This document shows, in pieces, positions 39,001 through 46,414 of a stretch of 64,000 nucleotides of DNA. The notes below the pieces were generated by a model, which did no database searches, had not been told where the DNA came from, and worked only from the letters and a program-made list of their open reading frames with translations. How positions within the stretch are numbered: position 1 is the first letter of the stretch; each line of letters starts with the position of its first letter. The position numbers and the translations under genes were made by a program. The stretch is from Cloacimonetes bacterium UBA5835 (GTDB lineage: Bacteria; Cloacimonadota; Cloacimonadia; Cloacimonadales; Cloacimonadaceae): the NCBI GenBank assembly GCA_002432865.1, contig DJGX01000001.1, positions 72,914-136,913 of the forward strand, given 5' to 3'.

Positions 39001-39122
39001 GACCAATGGGAATTGTATCCATTGGAGGATTGGTAGTTTCCACTTTCCTTACTCTAATAATTATTCCGGCTTTCTATTTCATAACTACCAAAAATATCCA
39101 TGCTAAAAAAGAATCCCAGTAA
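36027..39122 (+). CDS. RND-family efflux permease, TM4 aspartates replaced by Ser
   Basis: This 1031-aa protein has the AcrB-like plan: TM1 (RPVLVTMAIMVFIVFGVLAY), first large periplasmic loop, TM2-6, a second loop after TM7 and TM8-12. The family's conserved PDLKLPYVVV near the N-terminus and FLPIATM after TM5 are present. A key oddity is in TM4: GILVSSSVVVLEN aligns with AcrB GLLVDDAIVVVEN, so both proton-relay Asp residues are Ser405 and Ser406. TM10 has GIVVNNAILIMDY. A Gly/Met-rich stretch (GMGVGMGGGG) lies in the second loop. I take the ATG at 36027; an in-frame TTG 21 bases earlier overlaps the adaptor gene. Substrate unknown. Confidence 0.92.
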   Translation: MFLTDLSINRPVLVTMAIMVFIVFGVLAYFNLPLNLMPDLKLPYVVVQTVYSGAGPREIESQVTEPIEEAVATVSQIDFMQSYSMENVSIVMVAFKLGKNIDVANQEVKDKVDAVIRSLPDGTDRPIVMKMDITAFPIMDLVLSGNMPPKDLYELADGELKDRISQIPGVARVSLTGGAKRQIDVRLTDKVVFENNISLSQLSGILAAANLDMPAGNFTHGTQEYSVRLKGEFQNVKEIENTDIPTAFGVKKLSQLARVSDTTEEVRSKAIYFNIQENLKDDNIVRLSITNASDGNVVSVAEEITKQIPILNKGLPEGVKLEVMRDDSVFTKDTINSTLVNILLGIIFTGLVLFIFLHDLRSTLIVAISMPYCIISTFVFMQLFGYSFNIMTMMGLSTSVGILVSSSVVVLENIFRHKDMGKTRKQAAQIGTNEIGTSVLASTLTNIVVFLPIATMTSMVGRFFTEFAITVTVATLFSLLTAFTITPMLASKIIPKEKKVSKWGQSFDKMFDKFSNVYSKFLSYVLRSKKTSVSILLFTLVALLISVGLAFVVGMEMIPNVDQRNLTVSIEMPQGSNLEETAKTMDIIQNRLAKHKEIVHILTNLGSSGSIDTGTNLASADIKLVDRQDRKYSANQLVDILTKELADIPNAKIKIAGSSMGMGVGMGGGGRSAVEFMLEGQDIDRLEQLKNEVIKAIEDIPGLINLDTSSRWGRSELTLYPKRDKLAAAGATVYDLALALRANVEGLVSTEYRESGNQYDLKISLEDDVVNTPDKIRNLNVVVMGRNYLVSQLADVDFSSGINRITHYDRYKTVMVTGDIASGYHLSDITSQINERIQKFNFPSGYRFEWGGEAKMMQETTVDMVRTFILAVILTYMLLSAILESFAQPVLILATVPLALIGVVLSLLIAGQTFNIVSMMSIIMLVGIVVNNAILIMDYVNIKRRDGYSVHDALMEAGKMKLKPIVMSTLAIIFGMLPMAIGIGSTGAEMTRPMGIVSIGGLVVSTFLTLIIIPAFYFITTKNIHAKKESQ

Positions 39123-39136
39123 AAAAGGAGCGTACA

Positions 39137-39652
39137 ATGAAAAGAATCACACGTCTCATTAGCCTCGCTTTATTAGCGATATTTATCCTCGTCGGTATCT
39201 TCGGATGCTATGGCAATATGTCACTAACCAAAAAAGTGTATAACTTTAATGGCAGTTTAGGTAACAAATATGTCCAGAGTATTGTTAACTGGGCTTTTTG
39301 GATATGTCCAGTTTATGAAGCATCTATGATTCTGGACATTTGTTTGTTTAACACCATTGAATTTTGGACAGGCAGCAATCCTTTAACTATGAACGAAAAT
39401 GAAAAGATAATTAAATATGCTGAAGGTCCTAATGGTGAATATAAATTCGAAATCAGTAAAAACCAAATAATTATTTCTCAACCCAACGATGGCACTGGTA
39501 ATGAAAACACAGTTCTTTCTTTTGATCCAGATAGCAATAGTTGGGTTATGAATAATGATGGTGTGTCTCAACAAATTGGCTATCTGGAAGGTGATCAGCT
39601 AAAGCTAGTTTCTCCTTCTGGAGAGGAACTATCAATTAATCTCATAAAATAA
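39137..39652 (+). CDS. DUF3332 lipoprotein
   Basis: This 171-aa protein has a lipoprotein signal (LVGIFGC, C24) followed by the DUF3332 hallmark region: SLTKKVYNFNGSLGNKYVQS, then VNWAFWICPVYEASMILD with two hydrophobic stretches, and a beta-rich C-terminal half. The family is a small envelope protein group of unknown function. It lies 14 bases after the RND gene and is probably co-transcribed; a link to the pump is inferred only from position. Confidence 0.82.
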   Translation: MKRITRLISLALLAIFILVGIFGCYGNMSLTKKVYNFNGSLGNKYVQSIVNWAFWICPVYEASMILDICLFNTIEFWTGSNPLTMNENEKIIKYAEGPNGEYKFEISKNQIIISQPNDGTGNENTVLSFDPDSNSWVMNNDGVSQQIGYLEGDQLKLVSPSGEELSINLIK

Positions 39653-39661
39653 GGAAATACA

Positions 39662-39889
39662 GTGATAGAACGACAAAAAATAGAAAGCATACTGGATAAA
39701 GTTCGCCCTTCTATTCAAGCAGACGGAGGTGATGTCGAACTAATTAATATCCGTGACGATAATGTTATTGAAGTACGTTTGAAGGGTACCTGTAACGGAT
39801 GCCCTATGGCAACCTTAACTCTGAAAGCTGGTATTGAACGTATCATTAAGGAAGAAGTTCCTGAAGTTAAAGAAGTTATCGCAGTTTAA
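39662..39889 (+). CDS. Nfu-type iron-sulfur cluster scaffold, minimal form
   Basis: This 75-aa protein is the NifU C-terminal (Nfu) domain alone: IESILDKVRPSIQADGGDVEL, then GTCNGCPMATLTLK with C44 and C47 as cluster ligands, and the closing IKEEVPEVKEV. It can carry a [4Fe-4S] cluster between two monomers and hand it to apo-proteins. The start is GTG at 39662 with AAGGAA upstream. It is the last gene before a strong terminator, nine bases after the DUF3332 gene. Confidence 0.93.
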   Translation: MIERQKIESILDKVRPSIQADGGDVELINIRDDNVIEVRLKGTCNGCPMATLTLKAGIERIIKEEVPEVKEVIAV

Positions 39890-39928
39890 CAAAAGTAACC
39901 ATCCCTGATACTTGCAACATACATAAAA

Positions 39929-39955
39929 TGGGTGTGGATATCCACACCCATTTTT
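39929..39955 (+). terminator. Rho-independent terminator of the efflux-nfu operon
   Basis: The 22-base perfect palindrome TGGGTGTGGAT/ATCCACACCCA (39929-39950) is followed by TTTTT. It lies 40 bases past the nfu stop. Confidence 0.9.
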
Positions 39956-39972
39956 ATCTGTGGGATTTATAG

Positions 39973-40034
39973 CTTTTCAGTATCTCCTTTTTTTAATTTA
40001 GTGTCAATTTTTTAGGACGCCTCAGTACGCCTCA
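39973..40034 (+). repeat. Dispersed repeat with core TTTAGGACGCCTCA, copy 2
   Basis: CTTTTCAGTAT at 39973 is followed 38 bases later by TTTAGGACGCCTCA (40011-40024) and a partial second ACGCCTCA (40027-40034). It aligns over about 58 bases with 6779-6831. Confidence 0.65.
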
Positions 40035-40038
40035 TAGC

Positions 40039-40115
40039 TTCCTATATCCTTCCCTTATAATTCCCATATCATTCCCTTATCGATCCCTTATGACAATATG
40101 GAAATGATAGTGGAA
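40039..40115 (+). repeat. Five tandem 11-bp units plus hairpin
   Basis: Units at 40039, 40050, 40061, 40072 and 40083 follow the pattern TTCC(C/T)(A/T)TATnn with an exact 11-base period. The third unit region (40061-40076) can also pair with 40100-40115 (13 of 16 positions). The same unit recurs at 51747 and 51758 with inverted copies. Confidence 0.65.
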
Positions 40116-40297
40116 AGTCTTTAGCAGTATATCACTTTTAAGTAGTAGATTACATATAAAAAAGAAGGTTATTGAACTGCATTGATTGCATTAATACTAT
40201 CTTGGCAGAATGAAATCAGAAACAAAAAAATTGACAAGGCAGCGCATTTTAAAAATAAGGTAATAAAAGAAATTATAAAAAACAACGGAGTTCAATT

Positions 40298-41248
40298 ATG
40301 AAAAATATTCTGGTGCTTGGTGCAGCCGGTCAAATTGGATCAGAACTTGTTCCTTACTTAAGAAAGATTTATGGTGCAAATTCTGTAGTAGCAGCGTATC
40401 GGAGTACTCCCTTAACCTTAGAAATCCAGGAAGGTGGTCCTTGTGAAAATTTGGATGCTATGGATTCTAAGAAGTTATTCGAAGTAGTAAAAAAACATAA
40501 GATAGATTCTATTATCAATCTTGTTGCCGTTCTTTCAGCTAAAGGTGAAAATAATCCTCTTATGGCCTGGAACATTAATATGGGAAGCTTGATAAACTCT
40601 TTGGAAGTGATGAGAGAAGTGAAGGGTGCAATTTTTACTCCTTCCTCAATTGGAGCTTTCGGTCCTTCCACTCCTTTGGATAATACTCCTCAAGATACAA
40701 TTATGAGGCCTACTACCATTTATGGTATTTCAAAAGTAGCTGCAGAACTGTGGGGAGATTATTATTATTTAAAATATGGAGTTGATGCACGCGGAGTTCG
40801 TTATCCAGGTATTATTTCGAATGTAACTTTACCTGGTGGTGGAACTACAGATTATGCTGTAGAAATATATTATGAAGCTATTAAAAATAAACGCTATACT
40901 TGCTATCTTAAACCCGGTACATATTTAGATATGATGTATATGCCGGATGCCTTAAGAGCTTGTGTAGAATTAATGGAAGCCGATCCTAATAAATTGGTTC
41001 ATCGTAATAGCTTTAATGTAACAGCTATGAGCTTTGAGCCAGAAATGATTGCTGCAGAAATTAGAAAACACATTCCAGAATTTGAAATTGATTATAAGAT
41101 AGATCCTGTAAAGCAATCAATTGCAGATAGTTGGCCAAATTATATGGACCAATCAGCTGCCCAACAAGAATGGGGTTGGAAACCTGAATATGATCTTTCC
41201 ACAATGACTGTGGATATGTTAAATGTCCTCTCCAAAAAGCTTAAGTAA
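40298..41248 (+). CDS. L-threonine 3-dehydrogenase, short-chain (SDR/epimerase-like) type
   Basis: This 316-aa enzyme oxidises L-threonine at C3 with NAD to 2-amino-3-ketobutyrate. It has the Rossmann motif GAAGQIGSEL at 8-17, the catalytic Ser/Thr region TPSSIGAFGPSTP and the YGISK motif (Tyr-x-x-x-Lys), then RYPGIISNVTLPGGGTTDYA, a signature I associate with SDR-type threonine dehydrogenases rather than sugar epimerases. The C-terminus (WPNYMDQSAAQQEWGWKPEY) fits the same group. It is unrelated in sequence to zinc-dependent Tdh. The stop overlaps the next gene's start (TAATG). Confidence 0.87.
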   Translation: MKNILVLGAAGQIGSELVPYLRKIYGANSVVAAYRSTPLTLEIQEGGPCENLDAMDSKKLFEVVKKHKIDSIINLVAVLSAKGENNPLMAWNINMGSLINSLEVMREVKGAIFTPSSIGAFGPSTPLDNTPQDTIMRPTTIYGISKVAAELWGDYYYLKYGVDARGVRYPGIISNVTLPGGGTTDYAVEIYYEAIKNKRYTCYLKPGTYLDMMYMPDALRACVELMEADPNKLVHRNSFNVTAMSFEPEMIAAEIRKHIPEFEIDYKIDPVKQSIADSWPNYMDQSAAQQEWGWKPEYDLSTMTVDMLNVLSKKLK

Positions 41249-42240
41249 TGGTTAAAATAGGAGTTGTGGGAGTTGGCCATTTAGGTCAATATCATACCCA
41301 AAAATATCAGAACATTGATAACGCAGAATTAGTTGGTGTTTATGACACTAACTTCCCAAGAGCCCAAGAAATTGCTGGTAAATTAAAAGTCCATTGTTTT
41401 TCCAGTTATAAAGAAATGCTCGCTGTTTGCGATGCAGTTGATATAGTGGCTACTACAACAGCGCATTATGAATTAGGGAAAAAAGCATTACTTTCTGGAA
41501 AGCATATTTTTGTGGAAAAACCGATAACCAGTGAATTAGCGCAGGCACAGGAATTATTAGAAATTGCTGCAGCTAAAAATCTGTTGATCCAAGTGGGTCA
41601 TATTGAGCGTTTTAATCCGGTTATTTTAAAGACGGAAAACGAGATCTCCGATCCATTGTTTATTGAGTCACAACGAATATCATCTTTTCAACCTCGGGGA
41701 ACAGATGTTTCTGTAGTGCTCGATTTAATGATTCACGATATCGATTTGGTATTAAGTTTTGTTCAGAGTCCTGTATCTGAGATCAGAGCAAGTGGAGTGG
41801 GTATTTTTACTCCTACGATTGATATAGCCACTGCTCGCATTGAATTTGTTAATGGAGCCATAGCAAATGTTACCTCTTCTCGGGTATCGATGAAACAGGA
41901 ACGCACCTTAAGATTTTTCCAGAGAGATGCTTATGTGAAAATGGACTTTTTATCCAAACAGGTTAGAATAATCAAAAAAAGCGATAATGTAGATAAATTA
42001 TTACCTCTAATCTTGAGTGGAGTTGTTGATATCAATCCGGAACAGTTGTTAGATATACAAAATTACGATGTTGGTGATACTGAAAAAGATGCTCTAACTT
42101 TGGAACTGGAATCTTTTGTTGATTGTGTTTACAATAACAAAAAGCCGATAGTTGATGGCTTAGCGGGAACTAGAGCTTTGGAAATAGCTATTAAAATAAC
42201 AAATCAGATACAAGCTCAAAATGCCAAATTGAGAGCTTGA
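41248..42240 (+). CDS. Gfo/Idh/MocA-family oxidoreductase
   Basis: This 330-aa NAD(P)-dependent dehydrogenase has the N-terminal Rossmann motif GVGHLGQYH at about 7-15 and the family's EKP motif (HIFVEKPITSE), then QVGHIERFNPV and the C-terminal alpha/beta domain with HDIDLVL. The VGHIERFNP form is seen in members near lipid A or aminosugar genes (for example UDP-GlcNAc 3-dehydrogenase GnnA), but no lpx gene is in this window. Its start overlaps the threonine dehydrogenase stop, and asnS follows 15 bases later, so the three form a tight operon. Substrate unknown. Confidence 0.87.
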   Translation: MVKIGVVGVGHLGQYHTQKYQNIDNAELVGVYDTNFPRAQEIAGKLKVHCFSSYKEMLAVCDAVDIVATTTAHYELGKKALLSGKHIFVEKPITSELAQAQELLEIAAAKNLLIQVGHIERFNPVILKTENEISDPLFIESQRISSFQPRGTDVSVVLDLMIHDIDLVLSFVQSPVSEIRASGVGIFTPTIDIATARIEFVNGAIANVTSSRVSMKQERTLRFFQRDAYVKMDFLSKQVRIIKKSDNVDKLLPLILSGVVDINPEQLLDIQNYDVGDTEKDALTLELESFVDCVYNNKKPIVDGLAGTRALEIAIKITNQIQAQNAKLRA

Positions 42241-42255
42241 ATAATAGGTAGAAAA

Positions 42256-43551
42256 ATGCAAGATGTATTTATAAAAGATATCGATAAATATATAGATAAA
42301 CAAGTTCGGTTAAAAGGATGGGTTCGCAATATCCGTCATAGCGGGAAACTACTTTTTATAATTCTTCGAGATGGAACTGGCGAACTTCAAACTGTTGCTT
42401 TCCAACCTGATTTAGGTGATGAGAAATTTGAGTTAGCAAAACGGCTTACTTTAGAGTCGTCGGTAATAATTTGCGGCATTCCCAAACCCCATCCTAAAAA
42501 AGAGAATGTATATGAATTAGCCGTAAGTGATGTAATGCCGATTCAAATAGCGGATGAATATCCAATTAGTAAAAAAGAACATGGTCCTGATTTTCTGCTT
42601 TCCAATCGTCATCTATGGATAAGATCACAGAAGCAATGGGCTGCCCTTAGAATTCGTCATTCTGTTTATTACGGTATTTGTAACTACCTGAATGAGCAAA
42701 ATTTTATTCGTTTTGATTCGCCAATTCTTACTCCCAACGCTTGTGAAGGAACAACCACTCTTTTTGAACTTGAATATTTTGATGAAGGAAAGGCATATCT
42801 TTCCCAATCGGGTCAGCTTTATCTGGAAACAGGAATTATGAGTTTGGGCAGAGTTTATGATTTTGGTCCTGTCTTTAGAGCAGAACGCTCTAAAACTCGT
42901 AAACATTTAACTGAATTTTGGATGATGGATGCGGAAGCAGCTTATGTTGAACATGAGGAAAATATGCAAATTCAGGAAGAGCTAATTCGCTATGTTATTC
43001 GGTATGTGCTCTCTAATTGTAAATTGGAATTGGAGATTTTAGAAAGAAATGTGGAAGCTTTAAAAGCAGCTGATGCACCCTTTAAAAGAATAACACACTA
43101 TGAGGCAGTTGAATTCTTACGCCAAAAAGGTAGCGATATAACCCATAATAAAGATTTGGGTGCTCAAGATGAAGTTCTGCTTACAGAGGATTCAACAGTT
43201 CCTGTTTTTGTGGAACGCTGGCCACAAGAGATCAAAGCATTTTATATGAAACGCGATCCTGAAAATCCAAACCTCGTTTTGGGAGATGATTTAATTGCTC
43301 CCGAAGGTTTTGGAGAATTGATTGGAGGCAGTCAGCGCGAAGATGATTATGATTTATTATATTCGCGTATGGTAGCTGAAAAAATGCCCATTGAGGATTA
43401 TCAGTGGTATCTGGATTTGCGAAAATATGGTTCTGTACCCCATAGCGGTTTCGGAATTGGACTGGAAAGATTAGTTGCTTGGATAAGTGGTGTTCCTCAT
43501 ATCAGAGAGACAATTCCCTTCCCGAGAATGATTTACAGAATATATCCTTAA
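42256..43551 (+). CDS. asnS: Asparaginyl-tRNA synthetase
   Basis: This 431-aa class IIb synthetase charges tRNA-Asn. The OB-fold anticodon domain (VRLKGWVRNIRHSGKLLFII) is followed by the catalytic core: motif 2 FRAERSKTRKHLTEFWMMDAE (FRAE...HLTEF form typical of AsnRS) and motif 3 GFGIGLERLVAWI. TPNACEGTTTLFEL and LSQSGQLYLE also fit AsnRS better than AspRS. The length is typical. It lies 15 bases after the oxidoreductase gene. A direct charging route for Asn agrees with the asnB gene in the same window. Confidence 0.93.
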   Translation: MQDVFIKDIDKYIDKQVRLKGWVRNIRHSGKLLFIILRDGTGELQTVAFQPDLGDEKFELAKRLTLESSVIICGIPKPHPKKENVYELAVSDVMPIQIADEYPISKKEHGPDFLLSNRHLWIRSQKQWAALRIRHSVYYGICNYLNEQNFIRFDSPILTPNACEGTTTLFELEYFDEGKAYLSQSGQLYLETGIMSLGRVYDFGPVFRAERSKTRKHLTEFWMMDAEAAYVEHEENMQIQEELIRYVIRYVLSNCKLELEILERNVEALKAADAPFKRITHYEAVEFLRQKGSDITHNKDLGAQDEVLLTEDSTVPVFVERWPQEIKAFYMKRDPENPNLVLGDDLIAPEGFGELIGGSQREDDYDLLYSRMVAEKMPIEDYQWYLDLRKYGSVPHSGFGIGLERLVAWISGVPHIRETIPFPRMIYRIYP

Positions 43552-43697
43552 AAAGTCTTAGCTGGTAGTTGGAAGTTTAACAGCCGGAAAAGATCAACAC
43601 AAATGTACTAGCGGAATTTGAATTCTAAAGCTTATTGCAGGTGTTTAGTCCATAATCCTAAATGATTTTGAATAAAAAAAATAACAAGGATAGAAAA

Positions 43698-44912
43698 ATG
43701 ATTACGAATTACTTTTCTGAAACAACGAAAACGATGAAATCATCGCTGATCAGAGAACTGGTTGCGGAAACCAAAAATGTTCCCGGCTTAATTTCTTTTG
43801 CAGGTGGCTTTCCTTCTCCGGCAACTTTTCCTAAAGACATTTTAAGTGAACTTTACAAGGAAATAGTTGCTCAGCAAGGAAGAGATGTTCTTCAATATGG
43901 TAATAGTGAAGGTGATGACATTTTGAAGGATGAACTTTTAAAATGGGAAAATTATCCCAATTTGAACAGAAATAATATGATCATCACTGTAGGAGCTACA
44001 AATGCGATATATTATATGACCCGCTGTTTGATAGATCCAGGTGATGTAATTCTTTGTGAAGCCCCTACTTTTTTAGGAACAATTGTCGCTTTTGAAGCTA
44101 TTGGAGCAGAAGTTCAAAGTATCCCAATGGATAATGAAGGAATAGATTTAAACAGGATGGCAGAAAAAGTTAAGCAACTAAGAGATGCCAATAAGAATAT
44201 CAAATTCCTTTACACTATCCCTGATTTTCAAAATCCCGCTGGAATCACAATGAGCATTCAGCGTCGGCGTGATTTGCTAAATTTCTGTGAAGCAGAAGAG
44301 ATTCTAATTATGGAAGATAATCCCTATTCGCGTTTACGCTTTAGTGGAGAAGAACTTCCTACCCTATTTCGTATTGCACATACAGAAATGAATAATTCTT
44401 GGCTGGTAACCGAAATCGTTTCATTTTCTAAAATCCTAGGACCTGGAATCAGGGTAGCTTATGTAAAAAGTCACCCAGAGTTGATTAATAAAATGGTCTC
44501 CTGGCAACAGAAAGTTACTATCAGTCCAGATTGTGTAACTGAACGGGTCGTAGCAAAATTCATCGCTGATGGCTATATGGAACCACACATTAAATCTCTG
44601 TGCGAATTCTATAAACCCTATTTGGATAAAATGCTTACTTGCTTGGAAACAGAAATGCCAAGTTATGTTCAATGGACAAAACCCAAGGGTGGAATTTTCT
44701 TGTGGTTGTGGTTGCCTGAAGATGTAAATGCCGATACTCTTTTCTATAAAGCTAAAGATCACTTGGTAACCTTCATTCCAGGAAGCAAATTCTATCCCGA
44801 AGGTCAAGAAAAATTTAACTGTATGCGGCTCAACTATACCTATTCCACTTTTGAACAAATCGAAAAGGGAATTAAACATTTAGGTGAGCTAGTAAAATCA
44901 ATTTATGTTTGA
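43698..44912 (+). CDS. PLP-dependent class I/II aminotransferase (2-aminoadipate/LysN-like)
   Basis: This 404-aa fold-type I aminotransferase resembles the LysN/ARO8-like group. It has LISFAGGFPSPATFP, QYGNSEGDDILKDEL, TVGATNAIYYMTR, the PLP-phosphate/cofactor region YTIPDFQNPAGITMS, EDNPYSRLRF and the PLP lysine in SFSKILGPGIRVAYV. The preferred start is the ATG at 43698 with AAGGA upstream; a longer frame from 43662 begins in low-complexity Asn/Lys. It could transaminate aromatic, branched or 2-aminoadipate substrates. The stop overlaps the -35 box of the next promoter. Confidence 0.9.
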   Translation: MITNYFSETTKTMKSSLIRELVAETKNVPGLISFAGGFPSPATFPKDILSELYKEIVAQQGRDVLQYGNSEGDDILKDELLKWENYPNLNRNNMIITVGATNAIYYMTRCLIDPGDVILCEAPTFLGTIVAFEAIGAEVQSIPMDNEGIDLNRMAEKVKQLRDANKNIKFLYTIPDFQNPAGITMSIQRRRDLLNFCEAEEILIMEDNPYSRLRFSGEELPTLFRIAHTEMNNSWLVTEIVSFSKILGPGIRVAYVKSHPELINKMVSWQQKVTISPDCVTERVVAKFIADGYMEPHIKSLCEFYKPYLDKMLTCLETEMPSYVQWTKPKGGIFLWLWLPEDVNADTLFYKAKDHLVTFIPGSKFYPEGQEKFNCMRLNYTYSTFEQIEKGIKHLGELVKSIYV

Positions 44913-44937
44913 CATCGGTACAGTTCTTGCTTATATT
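44909..44937 (+). promoter_or_regulatory. Strong sigma-70-type promoter
   Basis: TTGACA (44909-44914) and TATATT (44932-44937) are separated by 17 bases. The TGA stop of the aminotransferase lies inside the -35 box. It should drive the small exported protein and prepilin peptidase genes. Confidence 0.65.
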
Positions 44938-44974
44938 ATTAAGTGATATCTTCTTTTAAGAAGGGGAAATAAAA

Positions 44975-45421
44975 ATGAAAAAGCTGATATTGATTACAAC
45001 CCTGAGCATTTTTCTGCTGCCTTTGATGGCACAGATAGAATTTCCGCGTCCCAATTTGAATCCTTATTCAAGTAATGGGGGAAATTCGCTTCTCAATTTA
45101 GAGAAACTATCAATGAGTCATTCAATGGGCTTTGAAGCAGGAACCAGCTCTACCGGATATGGCTATTATTTATCCCGCTATACAAATCACCTGAAATATA
45201 ACTTTAATCCCAAGCTGGAGCTCGATTTAGACCTTAACTTTGTAAATGTCGGTGGTTTCAATACTAGTAGCAAATTTGAATTTAATAATGACAATAGTAG
45301 TAGAGTTATACCGGAATTTTCATTAAGTTATAAACCACGAGATAATGTCCAAATTCAATTCCAGATGCTTTATGGGCCATATTTAAATCCCTATAAAGAT
45401 AGCTGGTATAGAAGTTGGTAA
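44975..45421 (+). CDS. Small exported protein, possible outer-membrane strand-rich protein
   Basis: This 148-aa protein has a signal peptide (MKKLILITTLSIFLLPLMAQ). The rest is Asn/Ser/Tyr-rich with alternating polar and hydrophobic residues (YTNHLKYNFNPKLELDLDLNF, PEFSLSYKPRDNVQIQFQML) that suggest about six beta strands; the full length is short for a standalone barrel. I do not recognise a family. AAGGGG precedes the ATG. It lies 10 bases before the prepilin peptidase start and shares its promoter. Confidence 0.68.
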   Translation: MKKLILITTLSIFLLPLMAQIEFPRPNLNPYSSNGGNSLLNLEKLSMSHSMGFEAGTSSTGYGYYLSRYTNHLKYNFNPKLELDLDLNFVNVGGFNTSSKFEFNNDNSSRVIPEFSLSYKPRDNVQIQFQMLYGPYLNPYKDSWYRSW

Positions 45422-45431
45422 GGAGATTCAA

Positions 45432-46193
45432 CTGTTAACATTCGTAATAATAATTATAGCTGTCCTTGGTGCTGCCTTGGGCAGCTTTTTCAATGTGCTA
45501 ATTTACCGCATTCCTAAAAAGCAATCCATTATATTCCCTGGTTCACATTGTGAATCATGTAAGAAAGCTATTCCCATCTATCAAAACATACCCATTATCA
45601 GTTATATTTTGCTGAGAGGAAAATGTTCAAGGTGTGGAGCTAAAATTCATTGGCATCACTTATTGGTAGAGATTATTACCCCTTTGTTGTTTTTGGGTTT
45701 ATTCTTTCGCTATGGCTTGCACGATTTCCGATTTTATAAGTATATATTATTGGCTTCTTTTCTGATTCCGATCTTTTTCATTGATGCAATAAATCAGATT
45801 ATTCCTCATGTGCTATCCATTCCATTGCTTATATCAGGTATTATTTTAGCAATAATCCCTGGAAATGATGTTGGCATTGTTAATGCTTTACTAACTGGAG
45901 TAATTGTCTTCAGTTTATTGCTATTACTGGCTTGGGCGTATCAAAAATTACGCGGAGTGGAAGGTTTGGGAGGAGGAGATATTTGGTTGTTAACTGGTTT
46001 AGCAATATATTTTGGCTTGACCGGTATCCCTTATATCTTTTTACTATCTGCATTGATGGGGATTATCTATTTCCTCATATTTGTGAAGGATAAGAGTAAA
46101 CCATTTGCCTATGGAACCTTTATTGCTGTTGCTGCAATTATCTGGTCAGTGATTGGAGAAGATACAATTTTTAACCTATTGAGTTTTTTATAG
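45432..46193 (+). CDS. Prepilin peptidase / N-methyltransferase (A24), apparent CTG start
   Basis: This membrane peptidase cleaves and methylates type IV pilin or pseudopilin precursors. With a CTG start at 45432, six bases after AAGGAG, it is 253 aa and gains the first membrane segment (LTFVIIIIAVLGAALGSFFNVLIYR) that the family always has. Starting at the next TTG (45477) would lose most of it. Zinc-binding CxxC pairs are C40/C43 and C65/C68. Catalytic Asp residues are D118 (FFIDAINQIIP) and D183 (GGGDIWLL). No pilus genes lie nearby, so its substrates are encoded elsewhere. Confidence 0.9.
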   Translation: MLTFVIIIIAVLGAALGSFFNVLIYRIPKKQSIIFPGSHCESCKKAIPIYQNIPIISYILLRGKCSRCGAKIHWHHLLVEIITPLLFLGLFFRYGLHDFRFYKYILLASFLIPIFFIDAINQIIPHVLSIPLLISGIILAIIPGNDVGIVNALLTGVIVFSLLLLLAWAYQKLRGVEGLGGGDIWLLTGLAIYFGLTGIPYIFLLSALMGIIYFLIFVKDKSKPFAYGTFIAVAAIIWSVIGEDTIFNLLSFL

Positions 46194-46274
46194 GGGCTAG
46201 CCGCATACAGATACTCATATTCAAATTTGAAAGATAGTGCGTAAAAAGTTTGCGATTACCGCTATGTAAGAGAA

Positions 46275-46335
46275 GAGTCATCATTGCCAAAAAAGCTGTA
46301 ATGCTTATTACAAATTTATTTGACAGTGATGACTC
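46275..46335. repeat. Inverted repeat between convergent genes
   Basis: GAGTCATCATTG (46275-46286) pairs with CAGTGATGACTC (46324-46335), with one G-T wobble, across a 37-base loop. It lies between the prepilin peptidase and the convergent macB permease gene. There is no clear T-run, so its role as a terminator is uncertain. Confidence 0.45.
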
Positions 46336-46414
46336 ATAATTTGAGCGACTTATTGCTTATTTGATTTGCATCGCAGTGTTTTTTCTTCTTGGGAGTTTAT
46401 ATTCTCAAACATAT

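Larger units (their letters stand above)
39956..40297. other. Intergenic region holding two repeat elements
   Basis: Between the nfu terminator and the threonine dehydrogenase gene lie the TTTAGGAC repeat (39973-40034) and an array of five 11-bp units (40039-40093) with an adjoining hairpin. No ORF is supported. TTGACA at 40231-40236 is a plausible -35 for the downstream gene, but no good -10 follows at normal spacing. Confidence 0.6.

Noticed and set aside
40039..40093. 11-bp array as a CRISPR-like array
   Set aside because: The units abut with no spacers and are far shorter than CRISPR repeats.
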